NCBI RefSeq assembly: GCF_001655675.1 | Contig: NZ_LYRP01000012.1 | Coordinates: 248,001 to 312,000 of the forward strand | Reading direction: 5' to 3' | Length of the DNA: 64,000 nt | Origin: Mangrovibacter phragmitis | GTDB taxonomy: Bacteria; Pseudomonadota; Gammaproteobacteria; Enterobacterales; Enterobacteriaceae | In this document: piece after piece, positions 20,801 through 28,788 of the stretch | How positions within the stretch are numbered: position 1 is the first letter of the stretch | Layout of the letters: each line of letters starts with the position of its first letter | Made by a program: the position numbers and the translations under genes | Notes under the pieces: generated by a model | What the model saw: only the letters and a program-made list of their open reading frames with translations | Told to the model about the DNA's origin: nothing | Database searches by the model: none

Positions 20801-20839
20801 AAAGAAGAAGGCCCGCATTTGCAGGCCTTCTTCTTTTTA
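20801..20839 (+). terminator. Terminator downstream of sodA
   Basis: AAGAAGAAGGCC pairs with GGCCTTCTTCTT around a short loop, followed by TTTT. Strong hairpin about 125 bp after the sodA stop; the A-rich left flank also makes it plausible in the opposite direction. Confidence 0.85.
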
Positions 20840-20964
20840 TAGAACGGGATTAAATATCATTAAACTCACGTACCAGACGGCCTGTTCGGGTACCGCTCCG
20901 GGTCGGCATCCTGCCTCCCGTCGCTCTGCCTGCGTCCTGCAGGCAGCCCCGGTCCGCCAGACAC

Positions 20965-20983
20965 GCCTCAACGATTTAGAGGC
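20965..20983 (-). repeat. Second copy of the GCCTC/GAGGC hairpin
   Basis: Minus-strand GCCTCTAAATCGTTGAGGC followed by GTGTCTGG, the same 19-mer as at 7653-7671. It lies about 70 bp beyond copy C, on the same side as the first hairpin lies relative to copy B. Confidence 0.75.
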
Positions 20984-21050
20984 CACACCCACACACCCGC
21001 CTGTCATATCTCAGCAAAAAACACACAAAGACATACCAGGCACAGAACAT

Positions 21051-21336
21051 ACAGCCACACCAGACAACACAAGAAAATAGCCACTGGCAGCGGGGACAGT
21101 TCGCGTAAGACCGGTGAACCGGAGAAAGGAAGACAAGGTTATTCCGCCCGGACGGCGGAATAAGGCGAACCGAGGCATGGATGCCGAGTCGAGCCGGCCG
21201 CAGGCTGACTGCCCGGAGGTGAACGTAGTGCGCAGCACCGGTCGCCCGCGAAAAACCGGATTGTTAAGGGGCGGGCCCCTTAACACGTTCACAGGCTGTG
21301 AAGCCACATTAACCACATCACTTCAAGTGAACGGAA
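21051..21336 (-). repeat. Structured dispersed repeat, copy C (opposite orientation)
   Basis: 286 bp, nearly identical to copy A on the other strand. Hairpins are at 21263-21284 (GTTAAGGGG/CCCCTTAAC) and 21139-21163 (TTATTCCGCC/GGCGGAATAA). Identity with copy A extends on to about 21012. Copies A/B and C bracket the glutaredoxin-rha-TRAP-sodA block as inverted repeats. Confidence 0.9.
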
Positions 21337-21519
21337 CTTTCACCGAACCGGCATCAGTGCAAAGTGAACGGAAACCGCCACACAGCCACACTGAAAAGTT
21401 CACCACACTGGCATCAGTGCAACCCCCCCCAGAACAATCCCCCACTAAATTCCTGTTGCAATCCTGCACCTGACAAGCGAGCCTTTATTAAGACCGCCCG
21501 TGCTTGCAAGGAGAGTAGT

Positions 21520-22200
21520 ATGCGTTACCCCGTCCAGGTTTATACCGGCACCATCAAGGATTACCCCGGCAGCCGCCCCAGTGCTATTGCCAAATACCAG
21601 CGTGAAGGTGAACTATTGCTGACTCCTTTGGGCCTGGAAGGCGACAGCCAGGCAGAAGTTGGTATTCACGGCGGGCCGGATAGGGCGTTGTGCCACTACC
21701 CCCGGGAGCATTATGAAGCCTGGGCTCAGTCTTTCCCGGAACAGGCTGGTTTGTTTGCGCCTCCGGCACTGGGAGAAAACCTTTCCACCACCGGGCTGAC
21801 CGAGCGCAATGTGCACATTGGCGATATTTTTTGCTGGGGCGACACGCTGATTCAGGTCACTCAGCCCCGTTCGCCATGTTTTAAACTGAACTTTCATTTC
21901 GGCATTAGCGACTTTTCCCGGCAAATACAGGAAACCGGGCGCTGTGGCTGGTTGTATCGTGTGGTCAGCCCTGGAAAAGTGTATACGGATAAGCCGCTGG
22001 AGCTGGTCTCTCGCGTAAGTGATATCTCGGTTTACCAGGCCGCAGCCATTGCCTGGCATATGCCGTTTGATGATGAACAGTACCACCTGTTGTTAAGTGC
22101 TGCCGGGTTGTCTGCCTCCTGGACGAAAACCCTGCAGAAACGCCGCCTCACAGGAAAGATTGAAGACTTCTCGCACCGTTTGTGGGGTAAGAAAAGCTGA
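21520..22200 (+). CDS. yiiM: MOSC domain protein YiiM
   Basis: 226 residues from the ATG at 21520 with AAGGAG upstream (E. coli YiiM 224). MOSC domains handle molybdenum cofactor sulfur chemistry; the conserved Cys is in QPRSPCFKLN near residue 125. In E. coli YiiM takes part in reduction of N-hydroxylated bases such as 6-hydroxylaminopurine. GLEGDSQAEVGIHGGPDRALCHYP is the family's N-terminal signature. A longer frame runs upstream into repeat copy C and is not supported. Confidence 0.95.
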   Translation: MRYPVQVYTGTIKDYPGSRPSAIAKYQREGELLLTPLGLEGDSQAEVGIHGGPDRALCHYPREHYEAWAQSFPEQAGLFAPPALGENLSTTGLTERNVHIGDIFCWGDTLIQVTQPRSPCFKLNFHFGISDFSRQIQETGRCGWLYRVVSPGKVYTDKPLELVSRVSDISVYQAAAIAWHMPFDDEQYHLLLSAAGLSASWTKTLQKRRLTGKIEDFSHRLWGKKS

Positions 22201-22215
22201 ATGGTGGTAACTGAT

Positions 22216-22240
22216 AAGCGCCCTGTAAGGGCGCTTTATA
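22216..22240 (+). terminator. Terminator of yiiM
   Basis: AAGCGCCCT, loop GTA, AGGGCGCTT, then TATATT, starting 15 nt after the yiiM stop. Confidence 0.8.
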
Positions 22241-22246
22241 TTGATG

Positions 22247-22282
22247 AAAAAGAAGGAAAAAGCGTGATTTTTCCTTCTTTTT
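22247..22282. terminator. Bidirectional terminator between yiiM and lldD
   Basis: Arms AGAAGGAAAAA (22251-22261) and TTTTTCCTTCT (22268-22278) with A-rich and T-rich flanks, so it can act on both strands. Confidence 0.75.
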
Positions 22283-22378
22283 AGTTAGCGGGTGAAAATC
22301 AATGGATTGATTTTCCAGGTTTTTTTATTGGGTGGCTTCCTCTCGTTCTGTGCGGACATGAGGTTTGTCATCAGACTC

Positions 22379-22400
22379 AAGCGCCCGGTGCGGGCGCTTT
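22379..22400 (-). terminator. Hairpin after lldD
   Basis: AAGCGCCCG and CGGGCGCTT arms just beyond the lldD stop on the minus strand. Only a weak T run follows, and the stronger hairpin at 22247-22282 is further along. Confidence 0.55.
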
Positions 22401-22415
22401 GGAAAAGGCGGGTTA

Positions 22416-23606
22416 TCAGGCAGCATCAGGGTGGTGGGGCACACTACTGAGTGTATGGTGAATTTCCGCACCTGCCTGCACCAGTGAATCGCGGCTGATA
22501 TCCTTGATGGTGTTGGCGCCAGTCAGTGTCATGGCAACCCGCATCTCTTTTTCAATCAACTGCAACAGGTTTGCCACACCTGCTTCGCCGTGGGTTGCCA
22601 GCGCATAGAGATAAGCGCGCCCCAGTAAGGTACTGTCGGCACCCAGCGCAATCATGCGTACCACATCCAGCCCATTGCGAATGCCGCTGTCGGCCAGAAT
22701 AGTGATATCCCCTTTTACCGCATCGGCAATGGCGGGCAGGGCGCGGGCAGAAGAGAGCACGCCGTCCAGTTGCCGCCCACCATGGTTAGAAACCACAATG
22801 CCATCGGCACCAAAACGTACTGCGTCGCGGGCATCGTCCGGGTCGAGGATCCCTTTGATTACCATTGGGCCATCCCAGAATTCACGGATCCACTCCAGGT
22901 CTTTCCAGCAAATTGATGGGTCGAAATTTTTTGCCAGCCAGCCGATATAATCTTCCAGTCCCGTGGGTTTGCCCAAATAAGCGGAAATATTCCCTAAATC
23001 ATGAGGGCGACCAAACAGGCCCACATCCCATGACCAGGACGGGTGTGTTACCGCTTGCCAGTAGCGGCGTAGTGCGGCATAGGGGCCGCTCATACCTGAG
23101 TGGGCGTCACGGTAACGCGCGCCAGGTGTTGGCATATCTACGGTGAATACCAGCGTTGTGCAGCCGGCGGCTTTGGCGCGTTCCAGAGCATTACGCATAA
23201 AACCGCGGTCTTTTAACACATATAACTGGAACCACATTGGCCGGTTAATCGCCGGGGTGACTTCTTCAATAGGGCACACTGAAACAGTGGACAAGGTAAA
23301 CGGAATGCCGTGTGCCGCTGCCGCGCGGGCTGCCTGAACTTCGCCTCGCCGGGCATACATGCCACACAAACCCACCGGGCCAAGAGCAACTGGCATACTA
23401 AGGGTTTCGTTGAACAGTTTCGTTTCAAGGCTCAGCTCAGCCATATTGTTCAGGACCCGCTGGCGCAGGGCAACGTCCGATAAGTCTGCGACATTGCGTT
23501 TGAGCGTATGTTCGGCATAGGCTCCGCCATCAATATAGTGAAACAGAAATGGTGGTAATTTGCGTTGCGCTGCGGCGCGATAGTCGCTGGCGGCAGAAAT
23601 AATCAT
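22416..23606 (-). CDS. lldD: Quinone-dependent L-lactate dehydrogenase
   Basis: 396 residues, FMN-dependent alpha-hydroxy acid dehydrogenase (E. coli 396). It oxidises L-lactate to pyruvate at the inner face of the membrane and passes electrons to quinone. The signature [10 protein letters not shown] with the catalytic His is near residue 275, and FMN contacts are in YIDGGAYAE and [10 protein letters not shown]. Last gene of lldPRD, 3 nt after lldR. Confidence 0.97.
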   Translation of the reverse strand: MIISAASDYRAAAQRKLPPFLFHYIDGGAYAEHTLKRNVADLSDVALRQRVLNNMAELSLETKLFNETLSMPVALGPVGLCGMYARRGEVQAARAAAAHGIPFTLSTVSVCPIEEVTPAINRPMWFQLYVLKDRGFMRNALERAKAAGCTTLVFTVDMPTPGARYRDAHSGMSGPYAALRRYWQAVTHPSWSWDVGLFGRPHDLGNISAYLGKPTGLEDYIGWLAKNFDPSICWKDLEWIREFWDGPMVIKGILDPDDARDAVRFGADGIVVSNHGGRQLDGVLSSARALPAIADAVKGDITILADSGIRNGLDVVRMIALGADSTLLGRAYLYALATHGEAGVANLLQLIEKEMRVAMTLTGANTIKDISRDSLVQAGAEIHHTLSSVPHHPDAA

Positions 23607-23609
23607 GCT

Positions 23610-24392
23610 TCATTCTCCCTGGGAATAATCAGTGTCAGTATCAGGCAGGCGAGTAACCCGTGCCTGGCGGGCTTCGTCTTCATCCAGCCGTTTAATAGTG
23701 GTATGCACAAAACCTAAATGGTGAGTGGCGGCTTTGCGTGCAGCCTCCGCGTCGCCCATCAGAATGGCATCCAGCATCCTCTGATGCTGCTCTGTTAACT
23801 GGGCGAAAATCGGCGGGTGGGTGTACATGCGCTGGCGGCTTTGCATCACTGAGGATTGCAGTAAATCGAAAAACCCCCGCATGGTTTGCAGTAACACCAC
23901 GTTGTGTGACGCTTCTGCCACAGCAAGGTGAAAGCGCAGGTCAGCCTGAGCCGCCAGATTAGGATCATCACTCTCTTTAAATTGTAGCGTGGCGTCAAAA
24001 CAGTATTGCAGGCGTTCTTTATCAGCAGGTGTTGCCCGCATTGCAGCGTGCCAGGCGGTACTGGCTTCAATGGCGTATCGGGCTTCCAGAATATCGTAAC
24101 GGTAGTCCGGGTCATCGGCCATCAGGTGGCGAATGGGTTGCACAATGCGTTGCTCTGACCAGGGTTCCAGTTGGTAGCGAATAAAGGTACCGCCTCCGCG
24201 CCTGCTTAACAGCAAGCCTTCACTAATCAGCATTTGCAGTGCTTCGCGCAGGGAATTGCGCGAAACACCCAGTTCGACAGCCAGTTGGCGTTCAGCGGGC
24301 AAACGCATGCCCGCTTCCAGTTTGTGTTCACGAATATAACCGCGCAGGCGTTCAACCAGTTGCTCTGCGCGGCGGGGTAAAACTAACGTCAT
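23610..24392 (-). CDS. lldR: GntR/FadR-family regulator of lldPRD
   Basis: 260 residues (E. coli 258). The N-terminal winged helix has [20 protein letters not shown]; the C-terminal FCD domain senses L-lactate. It represses and, with lactate, activates the operon. Two matching operators lie upstream of lldP. It overlaps lldP by 4 nt. Confidence 0.96.
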   Translation of the reverse strand: MTLVLPRRAEQLVERLRGYIREHKLEAGMRLPAERQLAVELGVSRNSLREALQMLISEGLLLSRRGGGTFIRYQLEPWSEQRIVQPIRHLMADDPDYRYDILEARYAIEASTAWHAAMRATPADKERLQYCFDATLQFKESDDPNLAAQADLRFHLAVAEASHNVVLLQTMRGFFDLLQSSVMQSRQRMYTHPPIFAQLTEQHQRMLDAILMGDAEAARKAATHHLGFVHTTIKRLDEDEARQARVTRLPDTDTDYSQGE

Positions 24393-26044
24393 GGAATCAT
24401 CCAGGTTAAAAAATAGGCCTGCAGTGTGGTAATCGCGCCCACCATGCAGGTGAAGATCAGGCTGTGTTTTACCGTGAAGCGGAACAGGTCTGCTTCTTTA
24501 CCCACCAGGCCCACAGCCGCACAGGCAATGGCGATGGATTGCGGCGAGATCATTTTGCCCGTAACACCGCCAGTGGTATTGGCTGTCACCATTAACAAGT
24601 CAGAAACACCAATTTGCTGGGCTGCCGTTGCCTGTAATGCGGCAAACAGGGCATTGGATGAGGTATCTGAACCTGTCAGGAACACGCCAAGCCAGCCCAG
24701 GAAGGGTGAGAAGAAGGTAAAGGCTGGCCCGGTGTGGGCGAGTGCCAGTGCCAGGGTGGACGACAAGCCTGAGTAATTGGAGATAAACGCGAAAGCCAGC
24801 ACCATCCCAATGGAATAAATCGGCAGCAACAGGTCGCGCACTGTTTCGTTGAAGGTTGCCAGTGCTGCGCGTGGCTTCATTTTCAGCCAGACAATAGAAA
24901 GCAACGCGGCGAACAGAATGGCGGTACCGGTGGCAGACAGGTAATCAAATTTAAATACTGCCGGGTAAGGGGTGCTGTTGGCCACAACAGGCGGCATACG
25001 GGCCACCAGGTTATCCAGGAACGGGACAGAAACTTTAACCACCCAGTGCGCCAGCGGGCCATCAGCCGCAAACAGGGCTTTAAATGGCGGAATGCTCCAC
25101 AGTGTGACTGTCGCGGTTAAAAACAGAAACGGGGTCCAGGCGCGAATTACCTGGCCACGGGTATAATTCTTGCGAGCCAGTGTCTGGTCGACAACTGCGG
25201 CAGACACATCGCCAAAGCGGAAAATACGGGCAGGTTTCCAGCGGCGTAAAAACAACGTCAGGCACACCAGTGATACCAGTGAAGAGATGATATCCGGCAA
25301 CTCCGGGCCCAGCAGGTTAGAGCTCAGAAACTGGGCAATGGCGAATGAACCACCGGCAACCATCACCGCAGGCCAGGTTTCTTTCATGCCGCGCCAGCCA
25401 TCCATAATCGCCATGATCCAGAACAGCACAATAATGGTCAGGAAGGGTAACTGGCGGCCAACCATCTGGCCGATATGGAAACTGTCCAGCCCGGTTACTT
25501 GCCCGGCAACCAGAATTGGAATGCCCATCGCGCCAAATGCCACCGGCGCTGTGTTAACAATCAGGCACAGGCCCGCCGCATACAGTGGGTTAAACCCCAG
25601 CCCAACCAGCAGTGCTGCGGTAATGGCAACAGGTGCACCAAACCCTGCCGCGCCTTCCAGAAATGCGCCAAAGGAGAAGCCCACAATCAGCATTTGCAAG
25701 CGCTGGTCTGGCGTGATGGAGAGAATCGAGGCCCGGATAATATCGAACTGGCCGGTTTTTTCAGAAATACGGTACACAAATACGGCGGCGATAATTATCC
25801 AGGCAATCGGCCACAAGCCATAGAAGAAACCATATCCCACCGAAGCCAGCGCCCGGTCAACCGGCATCCGGTAGAAAAACAGTGCTACCAGTAAGGCTAT
25901 CACTACAGTGAATGTTGCCGCCTGGTAGCCTTTCATTTTGAGCTTTATCAGGGCGAAGAAGAAAAACAGAATCGGCAGCGCGGCTATCAGGCTGGACAGC
26001 CAGATATTGCCTGCGGGGTCGTAGTTCTGATGCCAAAGATGCAT
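24389..26044 (-). CDS. lldP: L-lactate permease
   Basis: 551 residues (same as E. coli), LctP family, with about 12-14 hydrophobic segments. It imports L-lactate, D-lactate and glycolate with protons. The segments [16 protein letters not shown] and [17 protein letters not shown] are family hallmarks. First gene of lldPRD, with about 215 bp upstream that hold the LldR operators. Confidence 0.97.
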   Translation of the reverse strand: MHLWHQNYDPAGNIWLSSLIAALPILFFFFALIKLKMKGYQAATFTVVIALLVALFFYRMPVDRALASVGYGFFYGLWPIAWIIIAAVFVYRISEKTGQFDIIRASILSITPDQRLQMLIVGFSFGAFLEGAAGFGAPVAITAALLVGLGFNPLYAAGLCLIVNTAPVAFGAMGIPILVAGQVTGLDSFHIGQMVGRQLPFLTIIVLFWIMAIMDGWRGMKETWPAVMVAGGSFAIAQFLSSNLLGPELPDIISSLVSLVCLTLFLRRWKPARIFRFGDVSAAVVDQTLARKNYTRGQVIRAWTPFLFLTATVTLWSIPPFKALFAADGPLAHWVVKVSVPFLDNLVARMPPVVANSTPYPAVFKFDYLSATGTAILFAALLSIVWLKMKPRAALATFNETVRDLLLPIYSIGMVLAFAFISNYSGLSSTLALALAHTGPAFTFFSPFLGWLGVFLTGSDTSSNALFAALQATAAQQIGVSDLLMVTANTTGGVTGKMISPQSIAIACAAVGLVGKEADLFRFTVKHSLIFTCMVGAITTLQAYFLTWMIP

Positions 26045-26120
26045 AGCAGGTGTCTCCCGGGAACCTTTTTATTGCCTTCAGGCTCGCGTTTACCAGATGA
26101 TACTGGTTACGCTTTTGTAA

Positions 26121-26137
26121 AATTGGTTCCACCAATG
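26121..26137. promoter_or_regulatory. LldR operator (promoter-proximal)
   Basis: AATTGGTTCCACCAATG, a 7-3-7 palindrome with one mismatch, 77 bp before the lldP start. Confidence 0.8.
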
Positions 26138-26166
26138 TAGGGTTGTAGGTTAAATGCCAATAAATA

Positions 26167-26183
26167 GTTAACCCTGTGTTAAC
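26167..26183. promoter_or_regulatory. Possible ArcA site near the lldP promoter
   Basis: Two GTTAAC boxes spaced 11 bp, like the direct repeats bound by phosphorylated ArcA. The E. coli operon is repressed by ArcA. The boxes lie between the two LldR operators where the promoter should be. Confidence 0.4.
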
Positions 26184-26245
26184 GAAAAGCAACGCTATTG
26201 CGACGGTTTTTTATCTTGTGTGAAGAAGAGGGAATATTCAGGGGG

Positions 26246-26262
26246 AATTGGTAGGACCAAAA
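26246..26262. promoter_or_regulatory. LldR operator (distal)
   Basis: AATTGGTAGGACCAAAA, same 7-3-7 pattern with two mismatches. It is 125 bp from the first operator, close to the operator spacing reported for E. coli lldPRD, and overlaps the T run of the yibL terminator. Confidence 0.75.
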
Positions 26263-26289
26263 AGCCCACTCGTCGAGGACTGAGTGGGC
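26257..26289 (-). terminator. Terminator of yibL
   Basis: GCCCACTC (26264-26271) and GAGTGGGC (26282-26289) arms, then TTTTTGG on the minus strand. Confidence 0.85.
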
Positions 26290-26296
26290 AGATAAT

Positions 26297-26659
26297 TCAG
26301 AATGCAGTGCGGGAGAAACCGGTCATCACTTTCAGGCCCATTTCACGGCCGAGTGCCGTCATCGGGTGCACGACCACCAGGCCACGGACGCTTTTTTTGA
26401 GTTTGCCCATATCCGCCTGCTCTTTTTTGGTGATTTCCCGGCGAAACGGCATACCCAGTAGCTTTTGGGCTTCTTTGCTCAGCTTTTGATTAACAACCTG
26501 GTGTAACCGGGTTATCTCGGTTTCCAGTGTCTCTTTTTCTGCCGCCAGTTCACTGTATTTCTCCGCATCGTTAACCAGAGAAAGGCTGGCTTGTTGGTGG
26601 TTAATCGCGTCGAGGCGGTCGCTCAGGCGTTTGATTTCGTTTTTTTCTACGTCTTTCAT
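26297..26659 (-). CDS. yibL: YibL family ribosome-associated protein
   Basis: 120 residues, identical in length to E. coli YibL and nearly the same in the C-terminal half ([24 protein letters not shown]). The first 70 residues are a charged coiled coil. The E. coli protein co-purifies with ribosomes; its role is not known. It has its own terminator and lies between lldP and mtlR, as in E. coli. Confidence 0.95.
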   Translation of the reverse strand: MKDVEKNEIKRLSDRLDAINHQQASLSLVNDAEKYSELAAEKETLETEITRLHQVVNQKLSKEAQKLLGMPFRREITKKEQADMGKLKKSVRGLVVVHPMTALGREMGLKVMTGFSRTAF

Positions 26660-26791
26660 GTTACTTACTCAGGGCTGTCTGGTTTGTGGCAAGAATACAC
26701 TATTTCCGCGTGGGCTGCCTGTCATGGCGTAAGAGAACGGGAGAACGGTGAAGTCGCTCAGGTGTTGCGGCGCAATTGAGCCGCAAAGAGA

Positions 26792-27334
26792 TCACTTTTT
26801 TTGAAAGGCCTTTTTCAGGCTGATGGTGGAGATAAGTTCAGTTAACGAAAGCACCATGGTGGATCGCACCATTTGTTGGTAACGCTGGCGTTGCATGGTT
26901 AGCAGGCTGGCATCGGCACCTTCCAGTAACACTGGCGTGGGTGGCAGTGCGGCAACACAGTGTAATTCACCAAATGGGCCGAGAATTTCGTCATCAGTAA
27001 AACTGTACTCATTACCATCGTGGTTCAGTTCTTCACGCAGGGCGATAAGCAATTCGCAGTCTTCATATTCCAGGCGGTTCAGTACACCCAGACCATAAAT
27101 CAGCTTTAACCGTACCGCGAGATCGCCCAGCGGACCATTGCCATGCAGCAGGGGTTCCACCGCGTATTTAACGGCATAATCGTCTTTGCGAAAGACCTGG
27201 AGCACCAGAATATTGACGGCTTCCGTAAGTAATTCTACGGCTGCTATCAAGAAGCTTCTTACGGTTTTGCCAGCATTCAGACGCTCAAGCACACGGTTTT
27301 CAAATGCCTGTGGTTCTTCCATCTTTGCCTGCAT
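26792..27334 (-). CDS. mtlR: Mannitol operon repressor MtlR
   Basis: 180 residues from the ATG at 27334, near a GGAAG motif and just past a stem-loop. E. coli MtlR (195 aa) has about 15 more N-terminal residues, and in-frame starts up to 27430 exist but overlap mtlD. The body (NAGKTVRSFLIAAVELLTEAVN to LSLTELISTISLKKAF) matches E. coli MtlR closely. It acts as a repressor of mtl expression without a recognised DNA-binding domain. The exact start is uncertain. Confidence 0.9.
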   Translation of the reverse strand: MQAKMEEPQAFENRVLERLNAGKTVRSFLIAAVELLTEAVNILVLQVFRKDDYAVKYAVEPLLHGNGPLGDLAVRLKLIYGLGVLNRLEYEDCELLIALREELNHDGNEYSFTDDEILGPFGELHCVAALPPTPVLLEGADASLLTMQRQRYQQMVRSTMVLSLTELISTISLKKAFQKK

Positions 27335-27350
27335 ACCTGACAATCTTCCA

Positions 27351-27368
27351 GGGCGCGTGACCGCGCCC
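27351..27368 (-). promoter_or_regulatory. Stem-loop between mtlD and mtlR
   Basis: GGGCGCG, loop TGAC, CGCGCCC, between the mtlD stop and the chosen mtlR start. With no T run it may reduce mtlR expression relative to mtlAD or protect the mRNA end. Confidence 0.6.
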
Positions 27369-27380
27369 GTTATTTCATCT

Positions 27381-28520
27381 TCAGGCGTTGAATGCTGCAA
27401 CGACATCATTGGCGACATCGCTGTTCGCATCGAGCCCGGAAACGTCTGCCAGAGCAGCTCGAGGGCCTTTTTCCGCCAGTAATTTTGCTAACTCCTGAGC
27501 TTGCGAATCCTGTTCACTGTGGTAGTGCATTGCCGCGGCAATACCTTTCACCAGGTTCGGGTGAGGCAAGCCATATTCCAGTGTCCCCAGCAGCGGTTTG
27601 ATCAGACGGTCGCCCGCGCTCAGTTTACGCAATGGCTGGCGACCAACTCGTTCCACATCATCTTTCAGATATGGGTTCTCAAAACGACCAAGGATTTTCT
27701 GGATATAGGCTGCGTGTTTCTCTGCATCAAAGCCATAACGCTTGATGAGCACCGCGCCGCTCTCTTCCATTGCGCCTTTTACAACAGCGCGAATTGCCGG
27801 GTCAAGGATGGCATCACGAATCGTCTGGTGACCCGCCATTTGACCAAGGTACGCGGTTATAGCATGCCCGGTGTTCAGCGTGAAGAGCTTACGTTCAACA
27901 AATGCCATCAGGTTATCAGTTAATTCCATTCCTTTGATGGCAGGCAGCTCGCCAACGAACTGGGTTTTGTCGACAATCCACTCGCTGAAGGTTTCAACAG
28001 TGACTTCCAGTGGGTCATTGGTGGCTTCGGAAGGGGGAACAATACGGTCAACGGCAGAGTCAACAAAACCGATGTGGCTTTCTACCCAGGTTTTGTCCTC
28101 GCCACCCAGTGCATTGAATACATGGCCTTTCAGCTGTGTGGTGCCGCGCACCATGTTTTCACAGGCGATAATATTGAGTGGGGTGTCGTTACCCTGGGAT
28201 TTACGTAACACCAGGCCTTTGGCGATAGCTGGTGCGATACGCTCCAGAATTTGTGGACCTACCGCGGTAGTCACCAAGTCTACACTGGCAATCAGTTTCA
28301 CCACCTCATCACCGATGCTGCTGACGGCATCCACACCGGTAACGGTATCAATTTGCTTTTCTTCACCAACAACATGTACCTGGTAGCTGTGGCGTGCGTT
28401 TAATGCATCCAGTACCACCTGGTTAACATCTGCGAATGTCAGGCTGATACCGGCATCTGCCAGCAGTTTGCCGATAAAGCCCCGACCGATATTACCTGCG
28501 CCGAAATGTAATGCTTTCAT
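27381..28520 (-). CDS. mtlD: Mannitol-1-phosphate 5-dehydrogenase
   Basis: 379 residues (E. coli 382). It oxidises mannitol 1-phosphate to fructose 6-phosphate with NAD+. The Rossmann motif [13 protein letters not shown] is at the N-terminus; the catalytic Lys region is in [16 protein letters not shown], near residue 210. Second gene of mtlADR. Confidence 0.97.
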   Translation of the reverse strand: MKALHFGAGNIGRGFIGKLLADAGISLTFADVNQVVLDALNARHSYQVHVVGEEKQIDTVTGVDAVSSIGDEVVKLIASVDLVTTAVGPQILERIAPAIAKGLVLRKSQGNDTPLNIIACENMVRGTTQLKGHVFNALGGEDKTWVESHIGFVDSAVDRIVPPSEATNDPLEVTVETFSEWIVDKTQFVGELPAIKGMELTDNLMAFVERKLFTLNTGHAITAYLGQMAGHQTIRDAILDPAIRAVVKGAMEESGAVLIKRYGFDAEKHAAYIQKILGRFENPYLKDDVERVGRQPLRKLSAGDRLIKPLLGTLEYGLPHPNLVKGIAAAMHYHSEQDSQAQELAKLLAEKGPRAALADVSGLDANSDVANDVVAAFNA

Positions 28521-28561
28521 GTGTAAACCTTCTCTAAATTATGGCTCCCGAAGAGGGCTAA

Positions 28562-28619
28562 GGTGAGTTACGTGGCTCAATCATCGCCTCACCGTAACCC
28601 TCTCCTGTGAAGGAGAGGG
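28562..28619 (-). repeat. Palindromic intergenic repeat between mtlA and mtlD
   Basis: GGTGAG and CTCACC arms (28562-28593), then CCCTCTCCT, loop GTGA, AGGAGAGGG (28598-28619). This layout resembles short palindromic elements common between enterobacterial genes. It could adjust the mtlA to mtlD ratio. Confidence 0.6.
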
Positions 28620-28757
28620 GAGATACGTTTTTATTGCCAGAATCGCTCAACGCCACTTCTGGCTATTATCTTGCTTTGTGCTGGCGAAGGGGTGTGCCAT
28701 AGCCAGCGGTGCATCTGTTGCGCGTTTACCTGGTGTTGGCTGTTGCGCGATGCGTAT

Positions 28758-28785
28758 CCTGTGCGGCTGCGAACGGCCGCACAGG
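28758..28785 (-). terminator. Hairpin directly after mtlA
   Basis: Perfect 10 bp arms CCTGTGCGGC and GCCGCACAGG, loop of 8, starting 3 nt after the mtlA stop. With no T run it is more likely a 3'-end stabiliser or attenuator than a full terminator. Confidence 0.6.
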
Positions 28786-28788
28786 GTA

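Larger units (their letters stand above)
20840..21519. other. Intergenic region with repeat copy C, no gene
   Basis: From the sodA terminator to yiiM. It contains a CTGCCTG/CAGGCAG hairpin near 20925-20945, the GCCTC/GAGGC hairpin, repeat copy C and short TTCACTT motifs, all in minus orientation. The last 60 bp before yiiM hold an AAGGAG ribosome binding site. Confidence 0.75.

Noticed and set aside
21364-21519. Longer yiiM reaching into the repeat
   Set aside because: The added residues come from repeat DNA, and the ATG at 21520 has an AAGGAG site and matches E. coli.
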